NCBI GenBank assembly: GCA_028023455.1
Contig: JAQFVV010012416.1
Location: 2,950,594-3,014,593, forward strand
Length of the DNA: 64,000 nucleotides
Direction of reading: 5' to 3'
Source of the DNA: Epiperipatus broadwayi
Lineage: Eukaryota; Onychophora; Udeonychophora; Euonychophora; Peripatidae
The notes under the pieces are model-generated. The model made no database searches. It had not been told where the DNA came from and saw only the letters and a program-made list of their open reading frames with translations. Shown in pieces: positions 12,741 through 23,004 of this stretch. Each line of letters begins with the position of its first letter. The stretch's first letter is position 1. A program made the translations under genes and the position numbers.

Positions 12741-13741
12741 AATCGCACGCAAGATGTTATAAAATAAATGCTTATTCATGTATATGATTTAGTTTCGTTT
12801 AGAGTGGCGTTTAGTAAATTCTAGAAAATTTCATTGGCGTCATTCATACAGACATTATATATAGTAATTTAAAGTGACTATTATGTAGTCACACCGTTAC
12901 AACTACTTTAGATTTGCTCATTTATAAACATTTGAGTCGTAAGGGTAAGAGGATTCCTTTTTACTCTTATATAAATACTATATCATGTGGTTGTTCGAAG
13001 GTATTCATTTATTAATAACATTCTCACAGCGTCTGCGCTTTTAGCTTAACAGGCTGTCATTCTATCATAATTATAATCGCATGCAAGACGTTATAAAATA
13101 AATGCTTATTCATGTATATGATTTAGTTTCGTTTAGAGTGGCGTTTAGTAAATTCTAGAAAATTTCATTGGCGTCATTCATACAGATATTATATATAGTA
13201 ATTTAAAGTGACTATTATGTAGTCACGCCTTCGTTACAACTACTTTAGATTTGCTCATTTATAAACATTTGAGTCGTAAGGGTAAGAGGATTCCTTTTTA
13301 CTCTTATATAAATACTATATCATGTGGTTGTTCGAAGGTATTCATTTATTAATAACATTCTCACAGCGTCTGCGCTTTTAGCTTAACAGGCTGTCATTCT
13401 ATCATAATTATAATCGCATGCAAGACGTTATAAAATAAATGCTTATTCATGTATATGATTTAGTTTCGTTTAGAGTGGCGTTTAGTAAATTCTAGAAAAT
13501 TTCATTGGCGTCATTCATACAGATATTATATATAGTAATTTAAAGTGACTATTATGTAGTCACGCCTTCATTACAACTACTTTAGATTTGCTCATTTATA
13601 AACATTTGAGTCGTAAGGGTGAGGATTCCTTTTTACTCTTATATAAATACTATATCATGTGGTTGTTCGAAGGTATTCATTTATTAATAACATTCTCACA
13701 GCATCTGCGCTATTAGCTTAACAGGCTGTCATTCTATCGTA
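12741..13741. repeat. Satellite, three tandem ~335-bp units
   Basis: Units start at 12,741, 13,075 and 13,412, each with 'aatcgca[c/t]gcaaga[t/c]g' (lengths ~334, 337, ~330). They are nearly identical; differences include the third unit's 3-base loss in 'gggtaagagg' and variation at 'gtcacaccgttac' / 'gtcacgccttcgttac'. Each unit holds a small palindrome 'gtgactattatgtagtcac'. No open frame or RNA gene is recognised. High identity implies recent amplification or homogenisation. Confidence 0.95.
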
Positions 13742-14316
13742 ATAAATAATTGTTGTAAAAATGCATATAATTATTAATTTTTATTAATAAAAATTTCACT
13801 TAAAATAAAAATAAATATTCATTATCTATGATAGTGTTTTCAAAACTTTATTTGTTATGAAACATTTTAAAATTCACATTGAATACTTATATTAATAATT
13901 GTGCTCTTTTGTGTTAAAAAAGTAAACAAACAAATATTTATGCTAAGATATTTATTTAATAAAGAAATTTAAAAAATATAGTTTTATTTTTATAGGAGTG
14001 TAAGGTGCTTGGGTTAGTGATGGTCTCCATAGGTAGCAACAAGTAGAATAATCTTCAGATTTAAAAATTAATTGTTAATAACAAACTAGTACCTACTACT
14101 TTGCAGGATAGAACATTGGTTTATTAAAGGTTATTTTCTGTTACCATTTTTTCCTTCCTTTGTCACTAAAGTTATGTATGGCCAGTCATCATGAGCTTCT
14201 CTTATCATTAGTCATCTTCAGGTACCAATTTTGACAATGGGGTTGGGTATTTGTGTAACCATAATTCCAGTCTTTAATTACAAGATCAACTTATCTTACT
14301 CCAGTTATCTTTTTTT

Positions 14317-14418
14317 CCATATGTCAAAACATCAGCCAGGAAGTGAACCCACAACAACTGTCTGCAAGCAACTGCTTGCAAGGCGGCTGCACTAATCTCT
14401 CAGCTATCAACTCTTGAC
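14317..14418 (-). mobile_element. tRNA-only SINE (tSINE), copy 1
   Basis: On the minus strand it begins GTCAAGAGTTGATAGC, has an A-box-like 'agctgagagatta', a 'ccgccttgcaag' anticodon-arm-like segment, then a B-box-like 'gggttcacttcctggctga', and ends near 'gacatatgg'. The whole unit is ~100 bp, essentially a tRNA head with a long variable arm (class II, Leu/Ser-like). Other copies are at 37,122, 42,484 and 61,957. Target-site duplication is not clear at this copy. Confidence 0.6.
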
Positions 14419-14964
14419 TATTTTCATTTCTTTAGCTTAAAATATTCTCAAAAATTAATCATGAAACAGGACTAGTATGCTGGCAGTCCTTAGATATGGT
14501 CTTTGTTCAAGGCAATCCATACCTAATAAATCAAAAATTTGAAACACAACTTTCATCTGGATAATGATTATATATTTAGGCAGTCCTATTTAGAGATATT
14601 TTTACCTACCATGAAAATAGGAGCTAGAAATTGTGACTCAAAATGAATTACCTCAAAAGTCTATCTTGCATGATAGATTTTTTATGAAAGCAATAGATAT
14701 CAATAGTAGTTGTAAAGCAGGAGGCAAACAAAAAAAGTCTTAAAAAATCTATTTTCTTTTCTAAATATGGATATATAAAATGTGCAAACATTACCACATA
14801 CAAACTCTTTAAAATTAGAATGAAGGATTGTGCTAATAGCCAAGTAGCTGTCAAGATTTAAGATTGATAAACTGCTTTTAATGAAACTCATCATCCAAAA
14901 AAAAAAAGAACATTTAATAAAGCAGGTAGATGTTTACAAGTTTTTTGAAAAAGACAAATTAATC

Positions 14965-15145
14965 AAACAAAACTCTCCATATAGTATTGTCACTCAGTGA
15001 AAGCCAGAGTAATCATCTTCTGGAATCCATTGATTACTCTGACTTGCACTGAGTAGCAATACTGTATGGAAATTTTTTTCTGTTTTAATAACTGTTATAA
15101 GAAAGCATAAGAAATGGTGATCATGTGCTGTTTATTGGCTTAAAA
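14965..15145. repeat. HRA fold-back fragment
   Basis: Short inverted repeat. The left 'actctccatatagtattgtcactcag' region pairs with the right 'ctgacttgcactgagtagcaatactgtatgg' region, with 'atccattgattactct' between. It represents only the terminal part of HRA in both orientations; the hammerhead core is absent. Confidence 0.65.
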
Positions 15146-15610
15146 CCAATCCTGTCTAATAGGATAGTGGTGGCTATGTTTATTAAAGAACCAAAGACAC
15201 CAAAATGTCTAGGTACTGAACTGAATTCAGACCTATATGACTATATACACTAATGATCTTGGATTAAAAATACTATCATGTTTTTAAGACTCATAGTTTT
15301 GTAGTTAAGTAGAGATAAAAGGTGGTTGCTGGAGGGCTGCATTAGATCCTAAGATCTAGGTGCAGTGCTCTCAGATCCAAGGCTCCTCACTGATGAAGGC
15401 CACAACCCATAAACTAGTCTGGGGATATTGGATGAATAGGCAATAGATGGGGATTTTATGCACAAGCCTTCTGGCATCCATTGATTACTCTAGCTTGCAC
15501 TGAGTGGCAATACTGAATGGAGAGTTTTGCCTTTTTTAATAACAGTTATAAGCAAGCATAAGAAATGGTGATCATGTGATTCTTATTGGCTTAAAAACAA
15601 ATTAATCAGT
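15146..15610 (+). mobile_element. HRA element, near full length, damaged ribozyme
   Basis: Plus-orientation HRA of ~460 bp. Its order is 'ccaatcctg..aataggat', 'ggctatgtt', 'accaaagacaccaaaatgt', 'gaactgaattcag', 'gtggttgctggagggctgca', 'gatcctaagatctaggtgca', then the hammerhead-like core at about 15,375-15,431, then 'ggattttatgcacaagcct', 'ccattgattactct' and the terminal TIR-like block. The core has CTGATGA (15,390-15,396) and the AC-TA-GTC stem III and triplet, but GAAA reads TAAA, so cleavage is unlikely here. The internal part is not tRNA-like. Confidence 0.65.
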
Positions 15611-15884
15611 GAAAAAATTCACGGTGTTTGATTCAATTTACTATCATTTATTCTTGGAGTTGTAAAGACTAATAGTGTTAAATGTATCTTATCAATGCTA
15701 CAATGCTTATTTTATTAGTGCATTTGTACAACATTAAATTATGAGAATTGTGAAATCGAACTTTTTATTTCTTGCTGGATAGCATTATTATAGCAATATC
15801 ATTAAAAAAATTGGATTTTTTTTGGAGAATTTAATATCATTTTAGTATCAAAAATTGGTGGAAATAACAGTATATAAAACATAA

Positions 15885-15985
15885 GCTGGGATGATGTGAA
15901 GAAGAGAGGTTAAAGATGGGACAACATGGATTACACTTGGAGAGACCCTCATCCTGAAGTGGATCCATAATAGTTGGAAATGATG
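15885..15985 (+). pseudogene. RTE LINE C-terminal relic
   Basis: The plus-strand frame reads AGMM, stop, RREVKDGTTWITLGETLILKW, then IHNSWK and a run of TGA codons. This matches the C-terminus of the RTE fragments at 34 and 42.8 kb (RREAKD..RW...GETFILQWIDNG), including the (TGA)n tail. One in-frame stop replaces the Trp before RRE. It is an extreme 5' truncation. Confidence 0.7.
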
Positions 15986-16127
15986 ATGATAATACCATGG
16001 ATTGGATATGACAAATACATTGTCAAGCAAAGAAAATCACTATAAATAGAATCCAGACTGAAAACAATGGCCTTTAATAGATCACCTTATAGTTAGGAGG
16101 TCATAATATAACAGAAGTTTATTTTTA

Positions 16128-16350
16128 AAATGGGCACTCTATACATACTGTCACTCAGTGCAAGCCATAATAATCAATCCAAGGCTCCTCACTGATGAAG
16201 GCCACAAGCCAGAAACTAGTCTGAGGATATTGGATAAGTAGGCATTAGATGGAGATTTTATGCACAAGCCTTCTGGAATCCATTGATTACTCTGGCTTGA
16301 GTGGCAATATGTTTTAATAACAGTTATAAGCAAGCATAAGAAATGTTGTA
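16128..16350 (+). mobile_element. HRA copy with best-preserved hammerhead
   Basis: Begins with an inverted terminal piece ('ctgtcactcagtgcaagcca', 16,149-16,168), then switches to plus orientation at about 16,178. It carries the ribozyme-like core, 'ggcattagatggagatttta', 'cacaagccttctggaatcc', the terminal block (shortened) and 'aacagttataagcaagcata'. The 5' two thirds of the element is missing. Confidence 0.65.
16177..16235 (+). ncRNA. Hammerhead-type ribozyme motif (HRA)
   Basis: Seen directly: ATCCAA (16,177-16,182), loop, TCCTCA (16,186-16,191), CTGATGA (16,192-16,198), AGGCCACAAGCCA, GAAA (16,212-16,215) within GAA-AC-TA-GT, cleavage C at 16,221, then TGAGGA (16,222-16,227), TA, TTGGAT (16,230-16,235). 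Stem I is therefore two exact 6-bp blocks around an internal loop. Stem III is a 2-bp AC/GT with a 2-base loop, and the cleavage triplet is GTC. Stem II is only GGC/GCC and is flanked by an A/A mismatch where natural hammerheads usually have G-C, so activity may be weak or lost. The fold matches the type I hammerhead architecture known from Penelope-like elements and retrozymes. Confidence 0.7.
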
Positions 16351-17849
16351 CTTGAATAAAAGCTGAATCTCCCTAAATTTGGCAGCACAAAAAAACCTAT
16401 CACATATCACTTTGTTTATAAATATAAATATCTATGCTAGATCTGTATCCACTCCTTTCACATCATCTACTCTAGTAGTAATTTCATTAGTATAGACTTA
16501 TTTATTAATAATACATGTGTAAAGATTTCTGGATTGGCATATACCTTCAGACTTGGGATCTCATCTTGTAATCTAGTAACGTCCAAATTTAAATGGGAGG
16601 CATGAAATATAATTGAATAATGATATCCAGTAGCATCTTAAATCAAATGTAACTTAATTTGACCCTGATTAAATATTTGTATTTATCTATTTATGTGTTT
16701 TCTTGTCTGCTTTGTTTAGTAGTAATGTTCAGTGTCTCATTGCAATTATTATAAGCAGATTAAAGTAAATAGCAGTAGCCCTTAATCTTAAAAATAGTTA
16801 GAGTCTCTTGTATTTACCTAACCACCAAGCCTGGAAAAATATTTGCTTATTGTTATAGTACACATGTCTTGTGGTGTTTGTTGTGAAATAAAATGACTAT
16901 GTTTGAACTCAGTACTGCAGGCCCTAAACTGACCTGTTGTGCTGCTCTTCGAACATGTTGGTGGAATTTTGCAACATGTTAACAAGGCATACAAGTTCTT
17001 ACCATTACAATATATATATATATTGTGCCCTTATCTATAGGTCATAATAAGGTAGAATGGTAAATTGCTAAAAAAAAATTTTAAATTTTAAAATACGTTT
17101 GTGTAATATATTGATAATTGTATGATCGATTAGATTTTATAGTACAATTTAATTTTTAAGGCTGAAAAATACCTGGTATGTAAAAGTGTAATGGATTATT
17201 TTAAAAAAAAAAACAGTTAAATAAAGCTTAATTATATCCTTGCTTATGGTTGTAAAACCTGGCCATATAAAATAATACAGCTATAAATAGTTAAAAGTAT
17301 ATTAACAATCCAATTATAATGTTTTAAAACTAATAAATTAAATAAACGCTATATGTAATATTATAATTATAATTAATATTCAAATTTAATCTAATATATT
17401 TTAAGATAAACTTTAGGATGGTGAGAATTATATTTAGTTCTACATTTTAAATTATTTTCCAAATTTTTATAAAATATATCAGTTTTGGTAATTTAGACCG
17501 AGACGTAAATTAAAAAAAAAAAATCATCTGATAAAGTTAGTAATCATGTGACTGTATATTATATACCTTCACACACACGCTTGTTAGAATATAATAATAA
17601 AGTTTGTGAATTATAAAACTAAATGTAATTGCTATCTATCGTTAAAGTAAAAGTTGAAATATTAAATGTTATTTTAATAATTGTTTTAAAATTTAAATGA
17701 TTTTGATAAAACTATAATTGAGTTTAAAAATACTATTCTAAGTAATATTTTAAAACATGACGTCATAAATTCTTTATTTTAAAAAGTTTAATCTATTATA
17801 AAACTAAAATTGTGTAAATTTGTTCGCGCTAAAAAAGTCATTAACCAAT
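16351..17849. other. AT-rich stretch, nothing recognised
   Basis: A short (TA)n run lies near 17,010. A few Leu/Lys-rich open frames are not convincing. Confidence 0.3.
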
Positions 17850-18108
17850 CAATGGAGGTAATTTAGCAGACGAAATATAGGAATTAGATGGAGCAGGAGA
17901 AGGAATGTGTAAGTAAAGGAAGGAGGAACATATTTTTTAGCTGTATAAGATTGTAAGCTAGAAAAGTGTTATAATTTAAAAATTTTGTATTTATTTTAAA
18001 AGTTTTGTTTTAAAATATAATATTTTGAACTGCCTTTAAATGGAAGGCTAATTTAAAAGATTTCTTACCAGGATTTTTATTCAAGTTTAGCCAAAACCTT
18101 GCAGTAAA

Positions 18109-18288
18109 ATGGAAATACTACAGAAAAAAGTACCTAAAAGTATTGATAAAGTAAAAATAATTGTAAAGTGCCTTGAATACAGTTTATTTGTGATCAACCA
18201 AGAAATCATTAGAACTCAGGTAAATATAATTTGGACATTATACCAAAAACTTAAAAGAGAAGTTATTTGCCATCAGGAAAAATTATGA
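18109..18288 (+). CDS. Small ORF in C-poor block, unknown
   Basis: A 59-codon frame starting at ATG 18,109 and ending at TGA 18,286-18,288, beginning MEILQKKVPKSIDKVKII with a later KCLEYSLFVINQEII segment. It is lysine-rich and amphipathic-looking. No known domain was recognised. Its C-poor codon use matches the rest of the block. It may be a gag-like or host relic, or chance. Confidence 0.2.
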   Translation: MEILQKKVPKSIDKVKIIVKCLEYSLFVINQEIIRTQVNIIWTLYQKLKREVICHQEKL

Positions 18289-18482
18289 CACACAATTTTA
18301 AAAGGCTACTCCGAAGTTTTTTTTTTATTCTTCTCTATGGAAAAATTAAGATGCGTATATCATAAAGAAAAAATTATGTAAAAGTTATAATGGAGAAAGA
18401 ATGTTTGTCTTTTTAAAGGAAACATTACAAAGTATATAGTACCAGAATTTTAAAAGAAGGAAACAAGTTACAGAATAATAAT

Positions 18483-18728
18483 ATGAAAGAGCTATTGTGT
18501 TTTTATGGAAAAGGAACCGAAAAACTTTCTCTAAGAAGAATTAACAAATATTATAAAGTGTTCATTAGAGAAATGCTTAATAAAGATAAAGATTTGGAAA
18601 ATATAAATCTAATTTACTTAATGAAGAATCCATGGAAGCAGAAAAGTTTTATTGAATATTTAAATCAAAGTACTGAGAAGATGCATCTTAAAAGTCGCAC
18701 GGGAGAAAATATTAGCAAGAAATATTAG
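18483..18728 (+). CDS. 81-aa ORF in C-poor block, unknown
   Basis: An ATG-initiated 81-codon frame with KELLCFYGKGTEKLSLRRI at its start and YLMKNPWKQKSFIEYLNQ in the middle; strongly basic, no Cys cluster or membrane segment. It lies ~200 bp after the 59-aa frame and in the same strand-biased block. No homologue is recognised. It may be a fragment of a longer dead frame. Confidence 0.25.
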   Translation: MKELLCFYGKGTEKLSLRRINKYYKVFIREMLNKDKDLENINLIYLMKNPWKQKSFIEYLNQSTEKMHLKSRTGENISKKY

Positions 18729-21689
18729 AAGAGAATATTTAGAAGTTTTCTTTACGGGATTAACTAATATCATAATTAATAATTGTATTAAATATTATAA
18801 AAACCAAGGAATATCATTCATGAATATTTATTGAACGAAGTAATATTTGTTTTACCTTAAAATTGAACAAGCAGGGAGAGGAACATTAAGTGAATGGAAA
18901 AGAAATGATAAACAATTTTTTTTTGGCTTTAGTATGAACGGTTTTCAGGAAAATTTGATGAAGGAGTACAGTAAATATAGTTTGAATATTTTTTAATAAT
19001 TTATTTTAAAATATAAAATGTTATGTGAGATTAGGGAAAACATAAAACATAAATTTAGTAATATTAAAATTTAAATATAATAGCTTGATAAAATTATAGA
19101 AATAGTGTTTAAAATAAAGTGTATGGATGTGAGTCTTATATCTACAAGAATCAAATGGATGGTGAAGCCTACGGAACGCAATCGAGAAGATAAAGATCGT
19201 TTGGTAATTTTAATTGTTGTTTATAATGCATAATGTATTTTTTTAGATCATCTATTGACCTAAGAATGAAGTGTGAAAGTCTTAATTATATGTACACATT
19301 TTATGCAACATTTTAACATATAATGAGATAGGAGTAATTCGGAATATGCATGCAACAATTTATTTAAAGTATATTAATAATATAATTTAACAGAACAATT
19401 GTGTGATTCTTTTGAACTTTCATGTGATAAAGTATTCAGATATTTAAATAGTTTGTATATGATTAAATATACGGAGGAAAGTAGTAAAAAGATTTTCTTA
19501 TAGAACAGTGGAATAGTTTTAAAATATCAATGAATTTTATTATTGTTAGTAATGCAGATATGTATTTGTCGATGTACAGTATAGAAAAAATCTTGAGAAA
19601 TAAGATCGGATAGTGACTTGGAAGTACTAGTGGCGAGGAAACCAAGATGATGTGTTTTTTTTTAAGAAATAAGAAAATATAAGGGATTTGGATCATATTT
19701 AGTTTTGTGTGGTTTAGTATAGTTAACTAAGTCCTATGACTGAACACATATGGTTTGGACAGTGTTTTGCATATCTTTAAACTTTTGATGTTAGAATAAA
19801 GCTGAAGAAATAGCTTTAGCATCGTTCCTATGATAGAGGTTGGTAGACAGGTAAAGATCACTCCTCTATAGTGTCTTTTAATTCACTGTGCCATGATGGT
19901 CAAGGTATATGACGAGTAATATTCTAGTTGTATTTTGATCCTATGCATCTATCTTCGCTATCCTTATTTCATGAATCTGCATCGGTCAGAAAGATATTTT
20001 CAAAGAAATAATGAATAAAATAGAACTGAAGACATATTATCGTTTATGTAAGAATAGTTTATTTGCTTGAATGTATAGAATTGTGTAACTTTAAAATTGA
20101 AAGTCCAAAATATCATAAAGAGAGAAAGAATCATATAATACATTGTAAAATTAATTCAGAAATGAATATAAGATTTTGAAAAGAAATCTAAACCAAGTAT
20201 TTTAAAAGTGATAATAAAATTTGAATTTTTATTTTTTTTTATATTAATGTTGGAGGGAATGAGTATTGCATATTTATTAAGAGAAAATTCAATAAGGTAT
20301 AATAAACATATACTTGTGCATGGTATATTAATAGTTATAATTATATCATCCGAAGTAAGGCTTGAATGAGAATATTAGGATTAATAAACATCGGATAATG
20401 AATAATAAAAACCTAATACCGAATGTAGAATAGTGTTTTGACTTTGTAAGATTCCATACAACCAATATGAAACTAAATTTTATTATTTTGTAGAATTTTA
20501 TTACGAATGTAAATTTTTGTAAAAAATGTAATTTTAATAATATTAGGGATGAAAAGTGTTTGTGATAATCATATAAGAAATGCATTTTGTAATAAGCTAA
20601 CCATAATAAAAAATCAAGTAATAATGCTGTATTTTCTTAAGTGTTAAAAAAAAATAAGATTTAACTAGGAAAAGTAAATAATATTTTGATTTCATTTTAT
20701 AAACTAATAAACTAAGTTGAGATATGAAAGTAAGGGATATCCAATGTATATAGTATAAAAATATTGTTAATTTATTTATGTTGTTAATAAACTTTGTTTT
20801 AAATTTGTTTTAAAGTTTTTGTGTCCGAGTTGTTATTTCTCCACATGGATGCATGAAATCACGATACATTTATAATTGAAACAGACATATAAATTTTGCA
20901 CAAAAGGTAAACATAAAAGTGTTATAAGAATTTTGAGAATTTATTGGTATGTTAAAATTAAAAGATCATAATTTTATATTATTTATTGGTCATAAGTCGG
21001 TTGCCACAATATTACATTAAATTATATGCTAATGTTGCCACACGTATTCTGTTGTCAGATTATTAAAATACTACCGCGTACGTATTTATTTATTTCATTT
21101 CAGGAAGAAATAAGATTATATTATATTATTATTGTTATTATTATTTTTATTATTATTAGTTGCTGTGTAGTAGATTATGACATAAAATTCCCTTTTCATA
21201 TTTTACTACCGTAATTTTAAATCAGTTAGAATACAATTTATGAACCTGAGATTTTATTTTATTTTATTTCATTTTATTTAATTGAGCTAGATTCTTGTTA
21301 TAAAGAAGATTAAGATATGATTATTATTTTAATTGTAGTGAATAGAGCTCAGAAAGTCGTAAGAATACTATGAGTTAGTTATTTGGTATAGTAAAAAGGG
21401 GGGATAGTGTTCTTATGCCATTGAGGTAGTATCATGTGGATAATGGCTCAATGTAGTCTATCTCGTTCCCTGTATTGTCACTCCATGTCTCATGAAAATA
21501 GTAAATATTTGTTAATTCATTTTAAAATTGAACCGTATTTGTATTTTAAAATTAGAGCTAGTAATCATTTTAATTAATGCTGAATATTTCATTTATTTAT
21601 TTGTTAACTGAGCTAGAACCCGTAATATTCGTAATAAACAGTATATTTTGGGGTGAGAATGCACGGGGGGAGGTTAGAATATATATATA

Positions 21690-21960
21690 TAAGAGTTGAA
21701 GATTGGAATAGGTTGAAGCCTGTCATAAAGGGTAAGGATTTGCTATCTTAATATAAACTGAGCCCTGATAATATATATGTATAGCAGATGTTAATCTGGA
21801 CTAACTGATGAGTGCTAGTTTACCCGAAATATATATATTGGTGATTATTTATCTTTTCTTCATGTGTGTGGTCATGGGTATCAGTAGTATGAGATATTGT
21901 GGATAGTGAAGGGACTTGAAAGTCTGAGCTCAAATAGCCTATATTTTCTATATATATATA
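21690..21960 (+). mobile_element. HRB element copy
   Basis: Plus-orientation copy of the HRB family. Its order is 'gaagattgga', 'gaagcctgtc', 'ttgctatcttaatat', 'tgagccctgataatatatatgtata', the hammerhead-like core, 'gattatttatcttttc', then a tRNA-like module ('gtatgagatattgtggatag') with a degenerate B box ('gaaagtctgagctcaaatag'). The same order is seen at 32.95-33.21 kb. Confidence 0.6.
21793..21846 (+). ncRNA. Hammerhead-type motif (HRB), degenerate
   Basis: AATC, bulge, CTAA, then CTGATGA (21,805-21,811), GTGCTAGTTTACCC, GAAA (21,826-21,829), an ATA/TAT mini stem III, A, then TTGG..GATT. Stem I pairs AATC with GATT and CTAA with TTGG (one G-U). Stem II retains the canonical closing G-C but is otherwise poorly paired in this copy. 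Confidence 0.5.
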
Positions 21961-22761
21961 AGAAATTACTATACTTTAATTGATAAGCATCAAACTTATG
22001 TCCTTACATCTTTGATACAAACCATTTTGAACTATATTAATTTTTATTAGTCATTCATTAAACTAGAGATTATTTATTCAATGAATAATATTTCTGGATT
22101 GTAATTTTCACTATACCATTCTCATGCAAAAAGCACATAAAAACCAGTCCCTATCTTGCTTGGGTGAAGTAAAAATTACCCTATAGAAATATTATTTAAT
22201 AATGGATAATTTCTAGTTTAATGAAGGAGTGAGTATTAAAAATTATTTACACACACACATATATATATATATATAGGATTTAAAAATTTTCCAATTTAAA
22301 GTGTTATATAAAATTGTCACTGCTTTAGTTATGAAAGCAGATTATTTATATTGTCAAAGAAAATAAAAATTGAAATAATGCAATAACAAAGAGACTATTA
22401 ACAATGCTTTCAAATAATTTTTTATCAAAGACATAAAAAACAACACCAAAGGATTCAAATATCTTAAGCTTTTCCTAACTTTCAATCATGATCTAATGCA
22501 TTACAAAAGTTATCACTCCCATTACCTATATAAAGAGTCTAGAAGAACATTTAATTTAAAAAAAATTTTTTTTAAAAATATTATAAATTACATTTATATA
22601 TTTGAACAAAAACTATAAAATTACTTACAAAATTAAGTTCTATTTTTCCTGCATTAAATAAGATAACAAACATTAACTATTTCATAGAATGCAACTTAAT
22701 TCCATTTGCTTGTTTTTTAATATATTTATTGTTAAATAAGTAATTATTAATACTTTTTCAG

Positions 22762-22869
22762 AATACAGTATTTTTTACTATAGCCACTCTGTTTCTGCAA
22801 AATTTTGAACAACAAATTGTTCTTTATGATAAGAGTGGCCAGATAAGAGAAATTTTAATATCTTATTAA
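22762..22869 (+). CDS. Candidate terminal coding exon, unknown protein
   Basis: After an acceptor-like 'taatactttttcag' ending at 22,761, a 35-codon plus-strand frame runs to a TAA at 22,867-22,869. It starts NTVFFTIATLFLQNFEQQ and continues IVLYDKSGQIREI, with a hydrophobic first third and a polar second half. The VLYDKSGQIRE segment looks like real protein sequence, but no family is recognised. No upstream exon was identified. The length alone could arise by chance in AT-rich DNA. Confidence 0.3.
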   Translation, partial: NTVFFTIATLFLQNFEQQIVLYDKSGQIREILISY

Positions 22870-23004
22870 CAGATTTTCATTTGAGATTTTTAGCAAATGA
22901 CATCATTTGATTCTATTTCCATTTCATTCATATATATATGGTAGATATGTAAATAATGTGGAGTTTCAATTTATTAAAAGTAAATATATATTATTTGCAT
23001 AGAT

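Larger units (their letters stand above)
17850..21410 (+). other. C-poor block, possible decayed retroelement
   Basis: For about 3.5 kb the plus strand is very poor in C and rich in A, G and T, unlike flanking DNA. It contains short open frames of coding-like character (18,109-18,288; 18,483-18,728; around 19,119) and ends at a polypurine-tract-like 'aaaaaggggggatag' (about 21,392-21,407) followed by 'tgttcttatgcc'. That is how the junction of a retrotransposon interior with a 3' LTR usually looks. A matching LTR copy near 17 kb was not found, and no protease, RT or integrase motif is visible. Retroelement identity is inference. Confidence 0.3.
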
